From NCBI RefSeq assembly GCF_000526795.1, contig NZ_JAGT01000001.1, positions 1,449,001 through 1,513,000 of the forward strand: a stretch of DNA of 64,000 nucleotides. Direction: 5' to 3'. How positions within the stretch are numbered: position 1 is the stretch's first letter; every line of letters starts with the position of its first letter. The notes beneath the pieces are model-generated. The model made no database searches. It was not told the DNA's origin and saw nothing but the letters and a program-made list of their open reading frames with translations. Made by a program: the position numbers and the translations under genes. Below are positions 42,454-51,094 of this stretch, piece by piece. This stretch comes from Ruminococcus flavefaciens AE3010 (GTDB lineage: Bacteria; Bacillota; Clostridia; Oscillospirales; Ruminococcaceae).

Positions 42454-43142
42454 CACTCGCACCTGCCTTTTTTTATCAGTACACCTATACCCAGAGCTGA
42501 AAGCAGTATGGCTCCCAGTGCAGCAAGTATGGGCACAGGATAAGTGATGCCTGTCTTTTCAACGGAATCTCCCAGAACAGTTACTCCCACAAGCTTATTG
42601 TCGTCGTCTCTTGCACTTATCATCACAGAGCCGTCCGATACATCTTCAATGGAGAAATTGATACCGAAAGGATCCCCAAAGCCCAGCATACCCGCAATGA
42701 CCTCTACCTGCTCCGAGGTATCAAGCTTTTTAAGAAGCTGATTCTTCTCGTCATTGGTCATAACATCAAGGTATTCCTGCTTCTGCTCGCTGGGAACAGC
42801 TGTGATATACTCCTGCTTCTCCTCTATGGACATTTCCTCGAATACCTCGGGCTCAACAGGATCGGGAACAGTCTGCTGGGACTGGTCTCCGCCGCTTATG
42901 GCACTGTCTCTTTCGGCAGCCCATGTGCTTAGAGCGGCTATTGCCTGATCGCACTGCTCAGATGTCCATTCACGTCCGCTGCCCATTGCTATATACTGCT
43001 GTATCATATCCTCGGGCATTCCCACCTGATAAGCATAGGCTATAACATCACCCACTGTTGCTGCCGAGGACACTGTCGGCACACAGTTAACGGCAACTGT
43101 TAAAGCTGCGATAGCCGAAACTACTAAGTTTTTTATCTTCAT
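42453..43142 (-). CDS. secreted sortase-substrate candidate
   Basis: ATG 43142 has the site GGGAGATGAG. The 229-residue protein has a signal peptide (about 1-27), a helical domain (about 28-80; GDVIAYAYQVGMPEDMIQQY), an acidic helical repeat part (EEKQEY, SEQKQEYLD, NDEKNQLL), a beta part (about 160-195), then VEKTGITYP, a hydrophobic stretch (VPILAALGAILLSALGIGVL) and a basic end IKKGRCE. The layout is that of a sorting signal with VEKTG in place of LPXTG. The sortase gene follows immediately, so it is the likeliest substrate. No known family. Confidence 0.8.
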   Translation of the reverse strand: MKIKNLVVSAIAALTVAVNCVPTVSSAATVGDVIAYAYQVGMPEDMIQQYIAMGSGREWTSEQCDQAIAALSTWAAERDSAISGGDQSQQTVPDPVEPEVFEEMSIEEKQEYITAVPSEQKQEYLDVMTNDEKNQLLKKLDTSEQVEVIAGMLGFGDPFGINFSIEDVSDGSVMISARDDDNKLVGVTVLGDSVEKTGITYPVPILAALGAILLSALGIGVLIKKGRCE

Positions 43143-43170
43143 TATCTCATCTCCCATTAAATCAAAGGCT

Positions 43171-44661
43171 TTAGTCTCTTCTGAAAAGGTCTCTGGTGTA
43201 TACCTTTTCCGCTGCATCATCAAGAGCTGCATCATAGCGGTTAGCGATTATGCAGCCGCACTTTTTCTTGAACTTTTTCAGATCATTGACTACAAGACTG
43301 CCGAAGAAGGTGCTTCCGTTTTCAAGAGTCGGCTCGTATATGATAACAGTGGCGCCCTTTGCCTTGATGCGCTTCATAACGCCCTGTATGCTGCTCTGGC
43401 GGAAATTGTCACTGTTGCTCTTCATTGTAAGGCGATACACGCCCACAACAACATTTTTCTCCCTGCTGCTGTCGAACTCATTGTTCTTTCCGTAGCTGTA
43501 ATATCCCGCCTTTTCGAGGACACGGTCTGCAATGAAGTCCTTTCTCGTCCTGTTGGACTCAACAATGGCAGTCATCATATTCTGTGGAACGTCCTGATAG
43601 TTCGCAAGCAGCTGCTTTGTATCCTTTGGCAGGCAGTAACCGCCGTAGCCGAAGGACGGATTATTGTAGAAATCACCCACGCGGGGATCAAGGCATACGC
43701 CCTTGATGATATTGGCAGTATTCAGCTCCTTGACCTCTGCATATGTGTCCAGCTCATTAAAGTAGCTGACGCGCAGTGCAAGGTACGTGTTAACAAAAAG
43801 CTTGGTCGCTTCCGCCTCTGTTGTAGCCATATAGAGTACAGGGATATGGGTCTTTACAGCTCCCTGTTGGAGCATTGCCGCAAATTCCTGTGCAGCTGCC
43901 ATGTTCTTTTCATCAGCACCCACAATGATACGGCTGGGATACAAATTATCATACAGTGCCTTTGACTCGCGGAGAAATTCGGGACTGAATATGATATTGT
44001 CCATGCCAAGTTTTTTCCTTACATGGACCGTATACCCCACAGGGATAGTTGACTTTATGACTACAGTCGGCTTTTTCTTCTGCTTGGCTGTGGCTTTTTT
44101 TATGAGCTCAAGGACGCTTTCAACGGCAGAGCAGTCAAAAAAGTTGGTCTTGGGATCATAATTGGTAGGTGCGGCAACGATAATATAGTCTGATGTTTTA
44201 TAAGCGGCTTCTGCATCTGTTGTTGCTTTCAGACTGAGTCCCCGCTCCTCATGCTCCGCAAGATACTTCTCTATATAATCGTCCTGTATGGGGCTGATAC
44301 GTTTATTAAGCTTTTCCACCTTTTCGGGCACGATATCAACAGCTGTAACGTCATTGTGCTGAGATAGGAGAACTGCAAGAGAAAGTCCCACATAGCCTGT
44401 TCCCGCCACAGCTATCTTCTTTCGCTCAGTATACTTTATCTCTGCCGTATCCTCAGCAAAAAGGTCGCTGCAGTTAAAGCCGAGGACCTCCGAAAGTGCA
44501 AGGAGCTGATCCACAGACGGGCTGTACTCTCCTGCCTCAAGTCTTGTGAACATAGTACGGCTGATACCTGTTTTTTCACTTAAAGATGCCTGAGAAATGC
44601 CTAATGCCTTTCTCCTGCTGCTGACAGTATCAGCAAGCAGTTTTAGTGATAAATGCTTCAT
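43171..44661 (-). CDS. XRE-type HTH fused to UDP-glucose 6-dehydrogenase-like enzyme
   Basis: The 496-residue protein begins with an XRE/Cro helix-turn-helix (about 8-63; [40 protein letters not shown]). From about 80 it is a nucleotide-sugar dehydrogenase: [17 protein letters not shown] (NAD site), [30 protein letters not shown], and the catalytic Cys343 in [17 protein letters not shown] oxidises UDP-glucose to UDP-glucuronate, a precursor of acidic polysaccharides. The DNA-binding part would let the enzyme act as a regulator, perhaps of its own operon, which continues with the sortase genes 28 bases downstream. The open frame between both parts is continuous, with no sign of error. Confidence 0.92.
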   Translation of the reverse strand: MKHLSLKLLADTVSSRRKALGISQASLSEKTGISRTMFTRLEAGEYSPSVDQLLALSEVLGFNCSDLFAEDTAEIKYTERKKIAVAGTGYVGLSLAVLLSQHNDVTAVDIVPEKVEKLNKRISPIQDDYIEKYLAEHEERGLSLKATTDAEAAYKTSDYIIVAAPTNYDPKTNFFDCSAVESVLELIKKATAKQKKKPTVVIKSTIPVGYTVHVRKKLGMDNIIFSPEFLRESKALYDNLYPSRIIVGADEKNMAAAQEFAAMLQQGAVKTHIPVLYMATTEAEATKLFVNTYLALRVSYFNELDTYAEVKELNTANIIKGVCLDPRVGDFYNNPSFGYGGYCLPKDTKQLLANYQDVPQNMMTAIVESNRTRKDFIADRVLEKAGYYSYGKNNEFDSSREKNVVVGVYRLTMKSNSDNFRQSSIQGVMKRIKAKGATVIIYEPTLENGSTFFGSLVVNDLKKFKKKCGCIIANRYDAALDDAAEKVYTRDLFRRD

Positions 44662-44686
44662 ATCATCTCATGTCTCCCATCGGGTA

Positions 44687-44705
44687 TTGTCATTATTTGA
44701 GACAA
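44687..44705. promoter_or_regulatory. candidate operator for the HTH-dehydrogenase fusion
   Basis: TTGTC and GACAA, perfectly inverted across nine bases, lie in the leader between promoter and start codon, where a repressor could block transcription. Binding by the HTH part of the encoded protein is inference. Confidence 0.35.
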
Positions 44706-44730
44706 CACACTTGATTTGTTTAATGAGTAT

Positions 44731-44759
44731 ATTATACTTTATGTTAGCCTAAATGTCAA
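44731..44759 (-). promoter_or_regulatory. consensus promoter of the dehydrogenase/sortase operon
   Basis: Minus-strand TTGACA (44759-44754) and TATAAT (44736-44731), 17-base spacer. Bases 44765-45040 beyond it are AT-rich with no gene seen. Confidence 0.87.
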
Positions 44760-45041
44760 GGGACTCACATTATTTTTGCTCTCAGCTTTCATATAAAATC
44801 GTAATCTAAGTGATAACGGGTATCCTGAGAAAAGCCCCTGTTTTCAAACTTATACCCAAAGTGAATAAAGTGCAGATTTTTTATAAATTCACAATAAAAA
44901 TATCATACCGCAGTCAGTACATATTCATAAAAAGTTATTTTATCAAGCAAATATTAGTAAACAGAAATTTTAAAAGTATATTTTTTTACAGCACAATGCA
45001 ATTATAAATGTTAAGAGAATGTAAATTTCATATGTTAGATA

Positions 45042-45070
45042 TTGCTTTTATGGTAAATTACATATATAAT
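45042..45070 (+). promoter_or_regulatory. promoter of the repeat-dockerin gene
   Basis: TTGCTT and TATAAT with a 17-base spacer, 44 bases before the ATG at 45115. Confidence 0.78.
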
Positions 45071-45114
45071 ACAAGATAAGCCGCAAGGCTAATGATATAA
45101 AAGGAGAAAAAAGT

Positions 45115-47697
45115 ATGAAAATCAAAAGAATCATTGCTGCTGTAACGGCGCTTGTGCTCATTGGGGGAGCATATACGTCATTTGCAGAAGGCAGCAGAAA
45201 CATCGGCAAGACTTATGCAGCTGATGCAGCAAAAGAGGACAATGTTGGGGTAACAAATGAAGATGAAAAGGCGCCGAGCTTTTCCGTCGAAAAGGAAACC
45301 TGCAAAAAACGCGAGCCATACTCGGTGATCATTAAGAATGTTGATCCCGCTTCGATCACCTTTGGCGGTCAGAATTTTGTGGAGCTCCAAAGATCATCTG
45401 CTGAGGACGGCAGCCTTGTTTACACATTCATGTCCAGAAGCAGCGGCGAGGTACAGCTCATTGTCAACTACGGCTTCGACGGTGAGATCAGACACAAGGA
45501 ATTCAACTTCAATATCCTCGAAGAAGAATATGAAGACGAGAACTATCCAAGGTTCTCCGTTGAGAATGACACATATAAAAGACGTGAACCATACTCAGTC
45601 ACAATCAAAAATGTTGATCCCGCTTCTATCACAACATCAGGCACAAACATCTTTGATGTAAACAAGTCAACCGACGAAAACGGCAATATCGTTCTCACTT
45701 TCATGTCTAAGGAAAGCGGCGAAGCCAACCTCGTTATCAACTACGGCTTCGACGGTGAGATAAGACACAAGGAGTTCAGCTTCAATATCCTCGAAGAAGA
45801 ATATGAAGACGAGAACTATCCAAGGTTCTCCGTTGAGAATGACACATATAAAAGACGTGAACCATACTCAGTCACAATCAAAAATGTTGATCCCGCTTCT
45901 ATCACAACATCAGGCACAAACATCTTTGATGTAAACAAGTCAACTGACGAAAACGGCAATATCGTTCTCACTTTCATGTCTAAGGAAAGCGGTGAGGCCA
46001 ACCTCGTTATCAACTACGGCTTCGACGGTGAGATAAGACACAAGGAGTTCAGCTTCAATATCCTCGAAGAAGAATATGAAGACGAGAACTATCCAAGGTT
46101 CTCCGTTGAGAATGACACATATAAAAGACGTGAACCATACTCAGTCACAATCAAAAATGTTGATCCCGCTTCTATCACAACATCAGGCACAAACATTTTC
46201 GATGTAAACAAGTCAACCGACGAAAACGGCAATATCGTTCTCACATTCATGTCTAAGGAAAGCGGCGAAGCCAACCTCGTTATCAACTACGGCTTCGACG
46301 GTGAGATAAGACACAAGGAGTTCAGCTTCAATATCCTTGAAGAAGAATATGAAGACGAGAACTATCCAAGGTTCTCCGTTGAGAATGATACATACAAGAG
46401 ACGTGAACCATACTCAGTCACAATCAAAAATGTTGATCCCGCTTCTATCACAACATCAGGCACAAACATCTTTGATGTAAACAAGTCAACTGACGAAAAC
46501 GGCAATATCGTTCTCACTTTCATGTCTAAGGAAAGCGGCGCGGCAAACCTCGTTATCAACTACGGCTTCGACGGTGAGATAAGACACAAGGAGTTCAGCT
46601 TCAATATTCTTGAAGAAGAATATGAAGACGAGAACTACCCAAGATTTTCCGTTGAGAATGACACATATAAAAGACGTGAACCATACTCAGTCACAATCAA
46701 AAATGTTGATCCCGCTTCTATCACTACATCAGGAACTAATATCTTTGATGTGAACAAGTCAACTGACGAAAACGGCAATATCGTTCTCACTTTCATGTCT
46801 AAGGAAAGCGGAGAAGCAAATCTCGTTATCAACTACGGCTTCGACGGTGAGATAAGACATAAGGAGTTTAACTTCAATATCCTTGAAGAAGAATATGAGG
46901 ACGAGAACTACCCAAGATTTTCCGTTGAGAATGACACATATAAAAGACGTGAACCATACTCAGTCACAATCAAAAATGTTGATCCCGCTTCTATCACTAC
47001 ATCAGGAACTAATATCTTTGATGTGAACAAGTCAACTGACGAAAACGGCAATATCGTTCTCACTTTCATGTCTAAGGAAAGCGGAGAAGCAAATCTCGTT
47101 ATCAACTACGGCTTCGACGGTGAGATAAGACATAAGGAGTTTAACTTCAATATCCTTGAAGAAGAATATGAGGACGAGAACTACCCAAGGTTCTCAGTTG
47201 AGAATGACACATATAAAAGACGTGAACCATACTCAGTCACAATCAAAAATGTTGATCCCGCTTCTATCACAACATCAGGAACAAATATCTTTGATGTGAA
47301 CAAGTCAACTGACGGAAACGGCAATATCGTTCTCACTTTCATGTCTAAGGAAAGCGGCGAAGCAAACCTCGTTATCAACTACGGCTTCGACGGTGAGATA
47401 AGACACAAGGAGTTCAGCTTCAATATCCTTGAAGAAGAATATGAAGAGGAAACCTCTCCCCAGACAGGACTCAAGGGCGACGCCAACTGCGACGGCTCAG
47501 TAGATATGGGTGATGTTGTTCTTATCATGCAGGCGCTGGCTAATCCCAACAAGTATGGCGTGAACGGCACACATAAGCTTCACATAACCCAGCAGGGCGT
47601 TGAAAACAGCGATGTCGACACGACCGTTAAAGGACTTACAGTAAGCGACGCACTGAAGATACAGAAGTATCTTCTTGACGGAAAAGGAACATTATAA
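45115..47697 (+). CDS. secreted dockerin protein with eight 91-residue repeats
   Basis: The 860-residue protein has a signal peptide (about 1-25), a short linker, eight repeats of 91 residues (55-782) and a C-terminal type I dockerin (about 787-858; GDANCDGSVDMGD and KGLTVSDALKIQKYLL). The first repeat differs clearly from the others; repeats 2-8 are almost identical. Each unit looks like a small all-beta, Ig-like domain (FSVENDTYKRREPYSVTI, SITTSGTNIFDVN, ANLVINYGFDGEIRHKEF) ending in the acidic linker EEEYEDENY. No catalytic motif is seen. It is probably a rod-like spacer, binding or filler protein docked on the cellulosome. The second dockerin half has an insertion and an altered loop. ATG follows AAAGGAGAAA. 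Confidence 0.9.
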   Translation: MKIKRIIAAVTALVLIGGAYTSFAEGSRNIGKTYAADAAKEDNVGVTNEDEKAPSFSVEKETCKKREPYSVIIKNVDPASITFGGQNFVELQRSSAEDGSLVYTFMSRSSGEVQLIVNYGFDGEIRHKEFNFNILEEEYEDENYPRFSVENDTYKRREPYSVTIKNVDPASITTSGTNIFDVNKSTDENGNIVLTFMSKESGEANLVINYGFDGEIRHKEFSFNILEEEYEDENYPRFSVENDTYKRREPYSVTIKNVDPASITTSGTNIFDVNKSTDENGNIVLTFMSKESGEANLVINYGFDGEIRHKEFSFNILEEEYEDENYPRFSVENDTYKRREPYSVTIKNVDPASITTSGTNIFDVNKSTDENGNIVLTFMSKESGEANLVINYGFDGEIRHKEFSFNILEEEYEDENYPRFSVENDTYKRREPYSVTIKNVDPASITTSGTNIFDVNKSTDENGNIVLTFMSKESGAANLVINYGFDGEIRHKEFSFNILEEEYEDENYPRFSVENDTYKRREPYSVTIKNVDPASITTSGTNIFDVNKSTDENGNIVLTFMSKESGEANLVINYGFDGEIRHKEFNFNILEEEYEDENYPRFSVENDTYKRREPYSVTIKNVDPASITTSGTNIFDVNKSTDENGNIVLTFMSKESGEANLVINYGFDGEIRHKEFNFNILEEEYEDENYPRFSVENDTYKRREPYSVTIKNVDPASITTSGTNIFDVNKSTDGNGNIVLTFMSKESGEANLVINYGFDGEIRHKEFSFNILEEEYEEETSPQTGLKGDANCDGSVDMGDVVLIMQALANPNKYGVNGTHKLHITQQGVENSDVDTTVKGLTVSDALKIQKYLLDGKGTL
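45277..47460 (+). repeat. eight tandem 273-base coding repeats
   Basis: Period is exactly 273 bases; units begin at 45277, 45550, 45823, 46096, 46369, 46642, 46915 and 47188. Units 2-8 differ by few, mostly silent bases, and variants are shared between neighbours (for example units 6 and 7), pointing to unequal crossing-over or conversion. Unit 1 is diverged. Confidence 0.95.
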
Positions 47698-47757
47698 TAC
47701 TTCAGAAAGCAGCAGCCTGTTATTTGTACAGTAAGCTGCGATCGATCAATGAATAAA

Positions 47758-47795
47758 AAAAGCCTATGTTTTTTGCTAAACATAGGCTTTTTCGT
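47758..47795. terminator. bidirectional terminator between repeat protein and serpin 2
   Basis: AAAAGCCTATGTTT and AAACATAGGCTTTTT pair, with A and T runs on either side. Confidence 0.9.
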
Positions 47796-47819
47796 TTTAT
47801 ACGAAATAAATTGGAGTGC

Positions 47820-50800
47820 TCATTCCTCGATCATGGAAGCAGCACCTATAAACAGCGGGATATTATTCTTATCGACTATCATGTATACAAAAGGTCTGTC
47901 CAGATCAATGATGATCTCTTTCTTTTTTTGCGGTGACATACCGCCCCAGCCGTCCATTCCTGCGACAGTTACAGCAGCAGCCTTTGTGCCGCTTTCAGTC
48001 ACTTCTATCTTTGTTTTGTGCAGCACATCGCCGATATAAAGAATGGGAGCGTATGGAACAGTTGCATCATACATTTTTGTGAAGTCAGCCGTATTGTGAT
48101 CAAAAGCAGTAGTCATTCCCATTTGTTCAAGTACATCTTTCAGTGAGGTATCAAAGCTGTAATTGAATTTAGGCATTATAACAGTGAGATCATATTCCGA
48201 GGGATCTTCACATTCCTTCAGAGAGTCAAAGAGCTTTTTCGAGTCAAGGCTGTTTACATATCCAACTATATCATTATCCCGCGGAAGTATTCCTACAAAG
48301 CTGTAATTTCCGCCTGCATAAGGCTTTTTGAAAGCATCTGCATCGCCGAGATCGAAGTACTCATACTCGGTATTGCTCATTTTTGTGACATCATGCTCAG
48401 CGCCATTAAGGTCAGTAAATTTTCCGCTGTAGGTGGTGGTATATTTGTCTGACCAGTCTGCCTCAAAGTAAAGGGTATTGATAAGCAGCATCAGCTTTTC
48501 GATATCGCCCTTGGGTTCGAGATCTCCTTTGTTAAGGATAACAGGTATCATGCCCTTTGTATTGGTATTTACCCAGCTGTTCACGTCCTTGACGGTCGAA
48601 TCGTCGAATGCAGACTTGTATATCTCAGAACTGTAGTATTTTTTATTTGTCTCAAGGAATTTGTCATTCACCTTGAATTTCTCGGTATTTTTGAACCATA
48701 TGGAATTTGCAAGGTAAACCTTTTCATTCTGCTTGTCGGGAAGCTCCTTCATAAAGTATGCCATATACTCGTTGATCTGATCTATTGTCAGACCGCTTCC
48801 GAGAAGCTTTTCCATTTCATCTCTCGTCTTGCCGTCAGCACCGTTTGCAGTCATTGAAAGGGCTGTGGATATTGAAACAGGTGATATAAGGAAATTCTCT
48901 TTTCCCGTTTGAGTAGGATCAAAACAGTTTTTCATCAGTTTCACGCCCAGATCCATTTCCGCATATGCAAAATCAGCGTCGGAAACCTTTCCCTCGGAGG
49001 CTAAGACATCTACTTTATCGTCAAGACGTATGCTGCCGATCTCGGTAACTGCATTGAACTCTTTTTGTATACCGAGCAGGTAATCCTGCAACTGCCGCAG
49101 GTCGTCACCGTCTATTACACCATTAAAGTTGATATCGCCGTTGAGCAGCTGATCCTTATTGAGCTTTTCAGTGGTATTGCCTGAAAGCTGTTTTCTGTAA
49201 ACGATCGCGTCATATGAGTCAACAACACCGTCATCGTTGATATCGCCGTAGTAATGAATATCGGGAGATTTTACCGATATCACGCCCTCGAAATTATATA
49301 CTGCGCCGCTCTTATACTGACGGCTTACTAATTCAGGAAAGTAACTGTACGAAAATACACTTATGGTAGCTTTAGAGCCCTCGTGCAGCATCGAGAGAAG
49401 AGCACGATTCTTTTTTATGATATCAGCTTTCCAGTCGGTATCATCGGGGTCTGTATCAGGTGGCAAGGTATTGGGACAGAAGAATAGCTCTATAAAGGAC
49501 ATTCCTCCAAAGCCGCCCCATTCTCTCGCCTCATAACTCGGATCGCTCACTGTAAGGGTGACAGAGCAGTATTCTTCCGAGACGCTCACGTTCTGTATAT
49601 TTGCGTCCTCGAAAACATATTCATAGGCTTGCAGATCAGACGTCTTTGCTGCGGGAGCTTCGCCGCTGCCAAAGCTTATATCATTCCGCGTAAGATCTAA
49701 AGTACCTGCTGCACCGCAGTTGTGGAAGGAGAACTCAACGGAATATACTTCTGTACCCTGAGAAAGCTCCTCTGTGTTGCTCATATGCGCATAAACGTCA
49801 ATGCTGCTGCCATAAGATGCAGAATCGCCTGTATCCTTTCTGACTGCAATGTAGCTTTCCTCATTGTAAGAACTGAATTCTCCTCTGTACCTGTATAAGC
49901 CCTTATAGAGGTCGTATTCATGCCCGTTGGCAGTATATGTCTTTACAAGCTCAGCATTAACAAACGAAAGCTGATTGCCTATGCCCATGGATTTTTCATA
50001 GCTCCCGAAAAGCTCTTCCACACTCATGCCCGATACTTTTTCGGCTATACTGAATGATATGCGCTTGTCAGGATCAATATCATGCAAATAGAATTTATAC
50101 ACGATACCGTATTTACCTTCAAGGCTGTCGCTGACCCGATAATCAATGGTGATATTGTTTTTGGCATTCAGTTCATATGCGGAAGTTCTTGACAGATTTT
50201 TCTCCACATACGAGTCAACACAGTTTTCAGTATACATTAATTCGTATTCCTTGGCGTTTATGGTAAAACAGCCATTCGGACGGGCGGTCATTTCACTTCC
50301 GCGCATTACATAATACTCGGGAGAATAAAAATCATAGCCGTCCAAAATGATATAACCCATGTAACGCTTTGAGATCTCGGAGTATACCTTGCATGAGATC
50401 TCCTTGTCCTTGTTTTGCAGTGCGGAAAGCTCACAGTTACAGTCATAATTGCTGCCGTCAAGAACTGCGCTGCTCAGTTTACCCGTTACGAGCCCGAAAT
50501 GCTTTGCGCTCTGTATAAGCTCATAAAAAGGAAATGCAAAGCCTTCGGCAGGGAGGCTTTCTTCACTGCATACATGATAGAATATGTAATCATTATGATC
50601 TGTCTCTATCTCGGCAAGGGTGGTATTGTACATTATACTTCCCTTTTTTCTGGCTACAAGATATGTTTCGCCGTCTGCTTCGACAGTTCCTGCGTAATTT
50701 ATGATCTTCTGTATTTGCAGATCATTTTCGGTGATATTTTTGAATTCAAGTGTGCTGTCAGGAGCTTCCATAACTATCTTTGCATAGTTACATGCGCCAA

Positions 50801-50963
50801 GCTTATCAATGGTACCGACGGTCCTGTCTGCATTGGTACTTCCATTACTTGTTATTCCCGAAAGCTTCGCATTAGCCGTAAGCGAAACTGTCGGTATAGC
50901 AGCCGTCAGAAATAAAGCAGCTGTGACTGCCGAAGCAGCCCGTCTAAAAAAATTCAATGCCAT
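47820..50963 (-). CDS. secreted dockerin-serpin protease inhibitor (2), large form
   Basis: The 1047-residue protein has a signal peptide (about 1-32), a long N-terminal region (about 35-560), a type I dockerin (about 568-640; YYGDINDDGVVDSYD and LNGDINFNGVIDGDD) and a serpin (about 655-1047). The N-terminal region contains SPEYYVMRGSEMTARPNG and NGHEYDLYKGLYRY, which faintly recall GH11 xylanase strands, but a full catalytic set is not seen. The hinge is ESGTKAAAVTVA; by the P17 rule P1-P1' is Trp-Gly in GMDGWGGMSP. The dockerin should place it on the cellulosome. It has its own promoter and does not overlap the upstream serpin gene. Confidence 0.92.
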   Translation of the reverse strand: MALNFFRRAASAVTAALFLTAAIPTVSLTANAKLSGITSNGSTNADRTVGTIDKLGACNYAKIVMEAPDSTLEFKNITENDLQIQKIINYAGTVEADGETYLVARKKGSIMYNTTLAEIETDHNDYIFYHVCSEESLPAEGFAFPFYELIQSAKHFGLVTGKLSSAVLDGSNYDCNCELSALQNKDKEISCKVYSEISKRYMGYIILDGYDFYSPEYYVMRGSEMTARPNGCFTINAKEYELMYTENCVDSYVEKNLSRTSAYELNAKNNITIDYRVSDSLEGKYGIVYKFYLHDIDPDKRISFSIAEKVSGMSVEELFGSYEKSMGIGNQLSFVNAELVKTYTANGHEYDLYKGLYRYRGEFSSYNEESYIAVRKDTGDSASYGSSIDVYAHMSNTEELSQGTEVYSVEFSFHNCGAAGTLDLTRNDISFGSGEAPAAKTSDLQAYEYVFEDANIQNVSVSEEYCSVTLTVSDPSYEAREWGGFGGMSFIELFFCPNTLPPDTDPDDTDWKADIIKKNRALLSMLHEGSKATISVFSYSYFPELVSRQYKSGAVYNFEGVISVKSPDIHYYGDINDDGVVDSYDAIVYRKQLSGNTTEKLNKDQLLNGDINFNGVIDGDDLRQLQDYLLGIQKEFNAVTEIGSIRLDDKVDVLASEGKVSDADFAYAEMDLGVKLMKNCFDPTQTGKENFLISPVSISTALSMTANGADGKTRDEMEKLLGSGLTIDQINEYMAYFMKELPDKQNEKVYLANSIWFKNTEKFKVNDKFLETNKKYYSSEIYKSAFDDSTVKDVNSWVNTNTKGMIPVILNKGDLEPKGDIEKLMLLINTLYFEADWSDKYTTTYSGKFTDLNGAEHDVTKMSNTEYEYFDLGDADAFKKPYAGGNYSFVGILPRDNDIVGYVNSLDSKKLFDSLKECEDPSEYDLTVIMPKFNYSFDTSLKDVLEQMGMTTAFDHNTADFTKMYDATVPYAPILYIGDVLHKTKIEVTESGTKAAAVTVAGMDGWGGMSPQKKKEIIIDLDRPFVYMIVDKNNIPLFIGAASMIEE

Positions 50964-51011
50964 AATACACCTCCATAAAAAAACAGATAATATCAGAATA
51001 GAGTTTTCTAT

Positions 51012-51045
51012 AATAATTTTACATCATTTACTATAACAATACAAG
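51012..51045 (-). promoter_or_regulatory. probable promoter of serpin 2
   Basis: In the 131-base gap the minus strand has TTGTAT, 17 bases, then TAAAAT (about 51045-51015). A weaker match than others here. Confidence 0.5.
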
Positions 51046-51094
51046 CCGATTATTGTCGATTTTTGAACATCTCGCCATTTTTCTCCGAATAAGA

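Noticed and set aside
44765..45040. Small reading frame at 44810-45007
   Set aside because: AT-rich, low-complexity, no binding site; sits between divergent promoters.
45543..47378. Seven identical-looking 65-residue reading frames on the minus strand
   Set aside because: They are shadows of the 273-base coding repeats, with no ribosome binding sites.
45277..47460. Tandem array as a possible CRISPR
   Set aside because: Units are 273 bases, coding, contiguous and without spacers.
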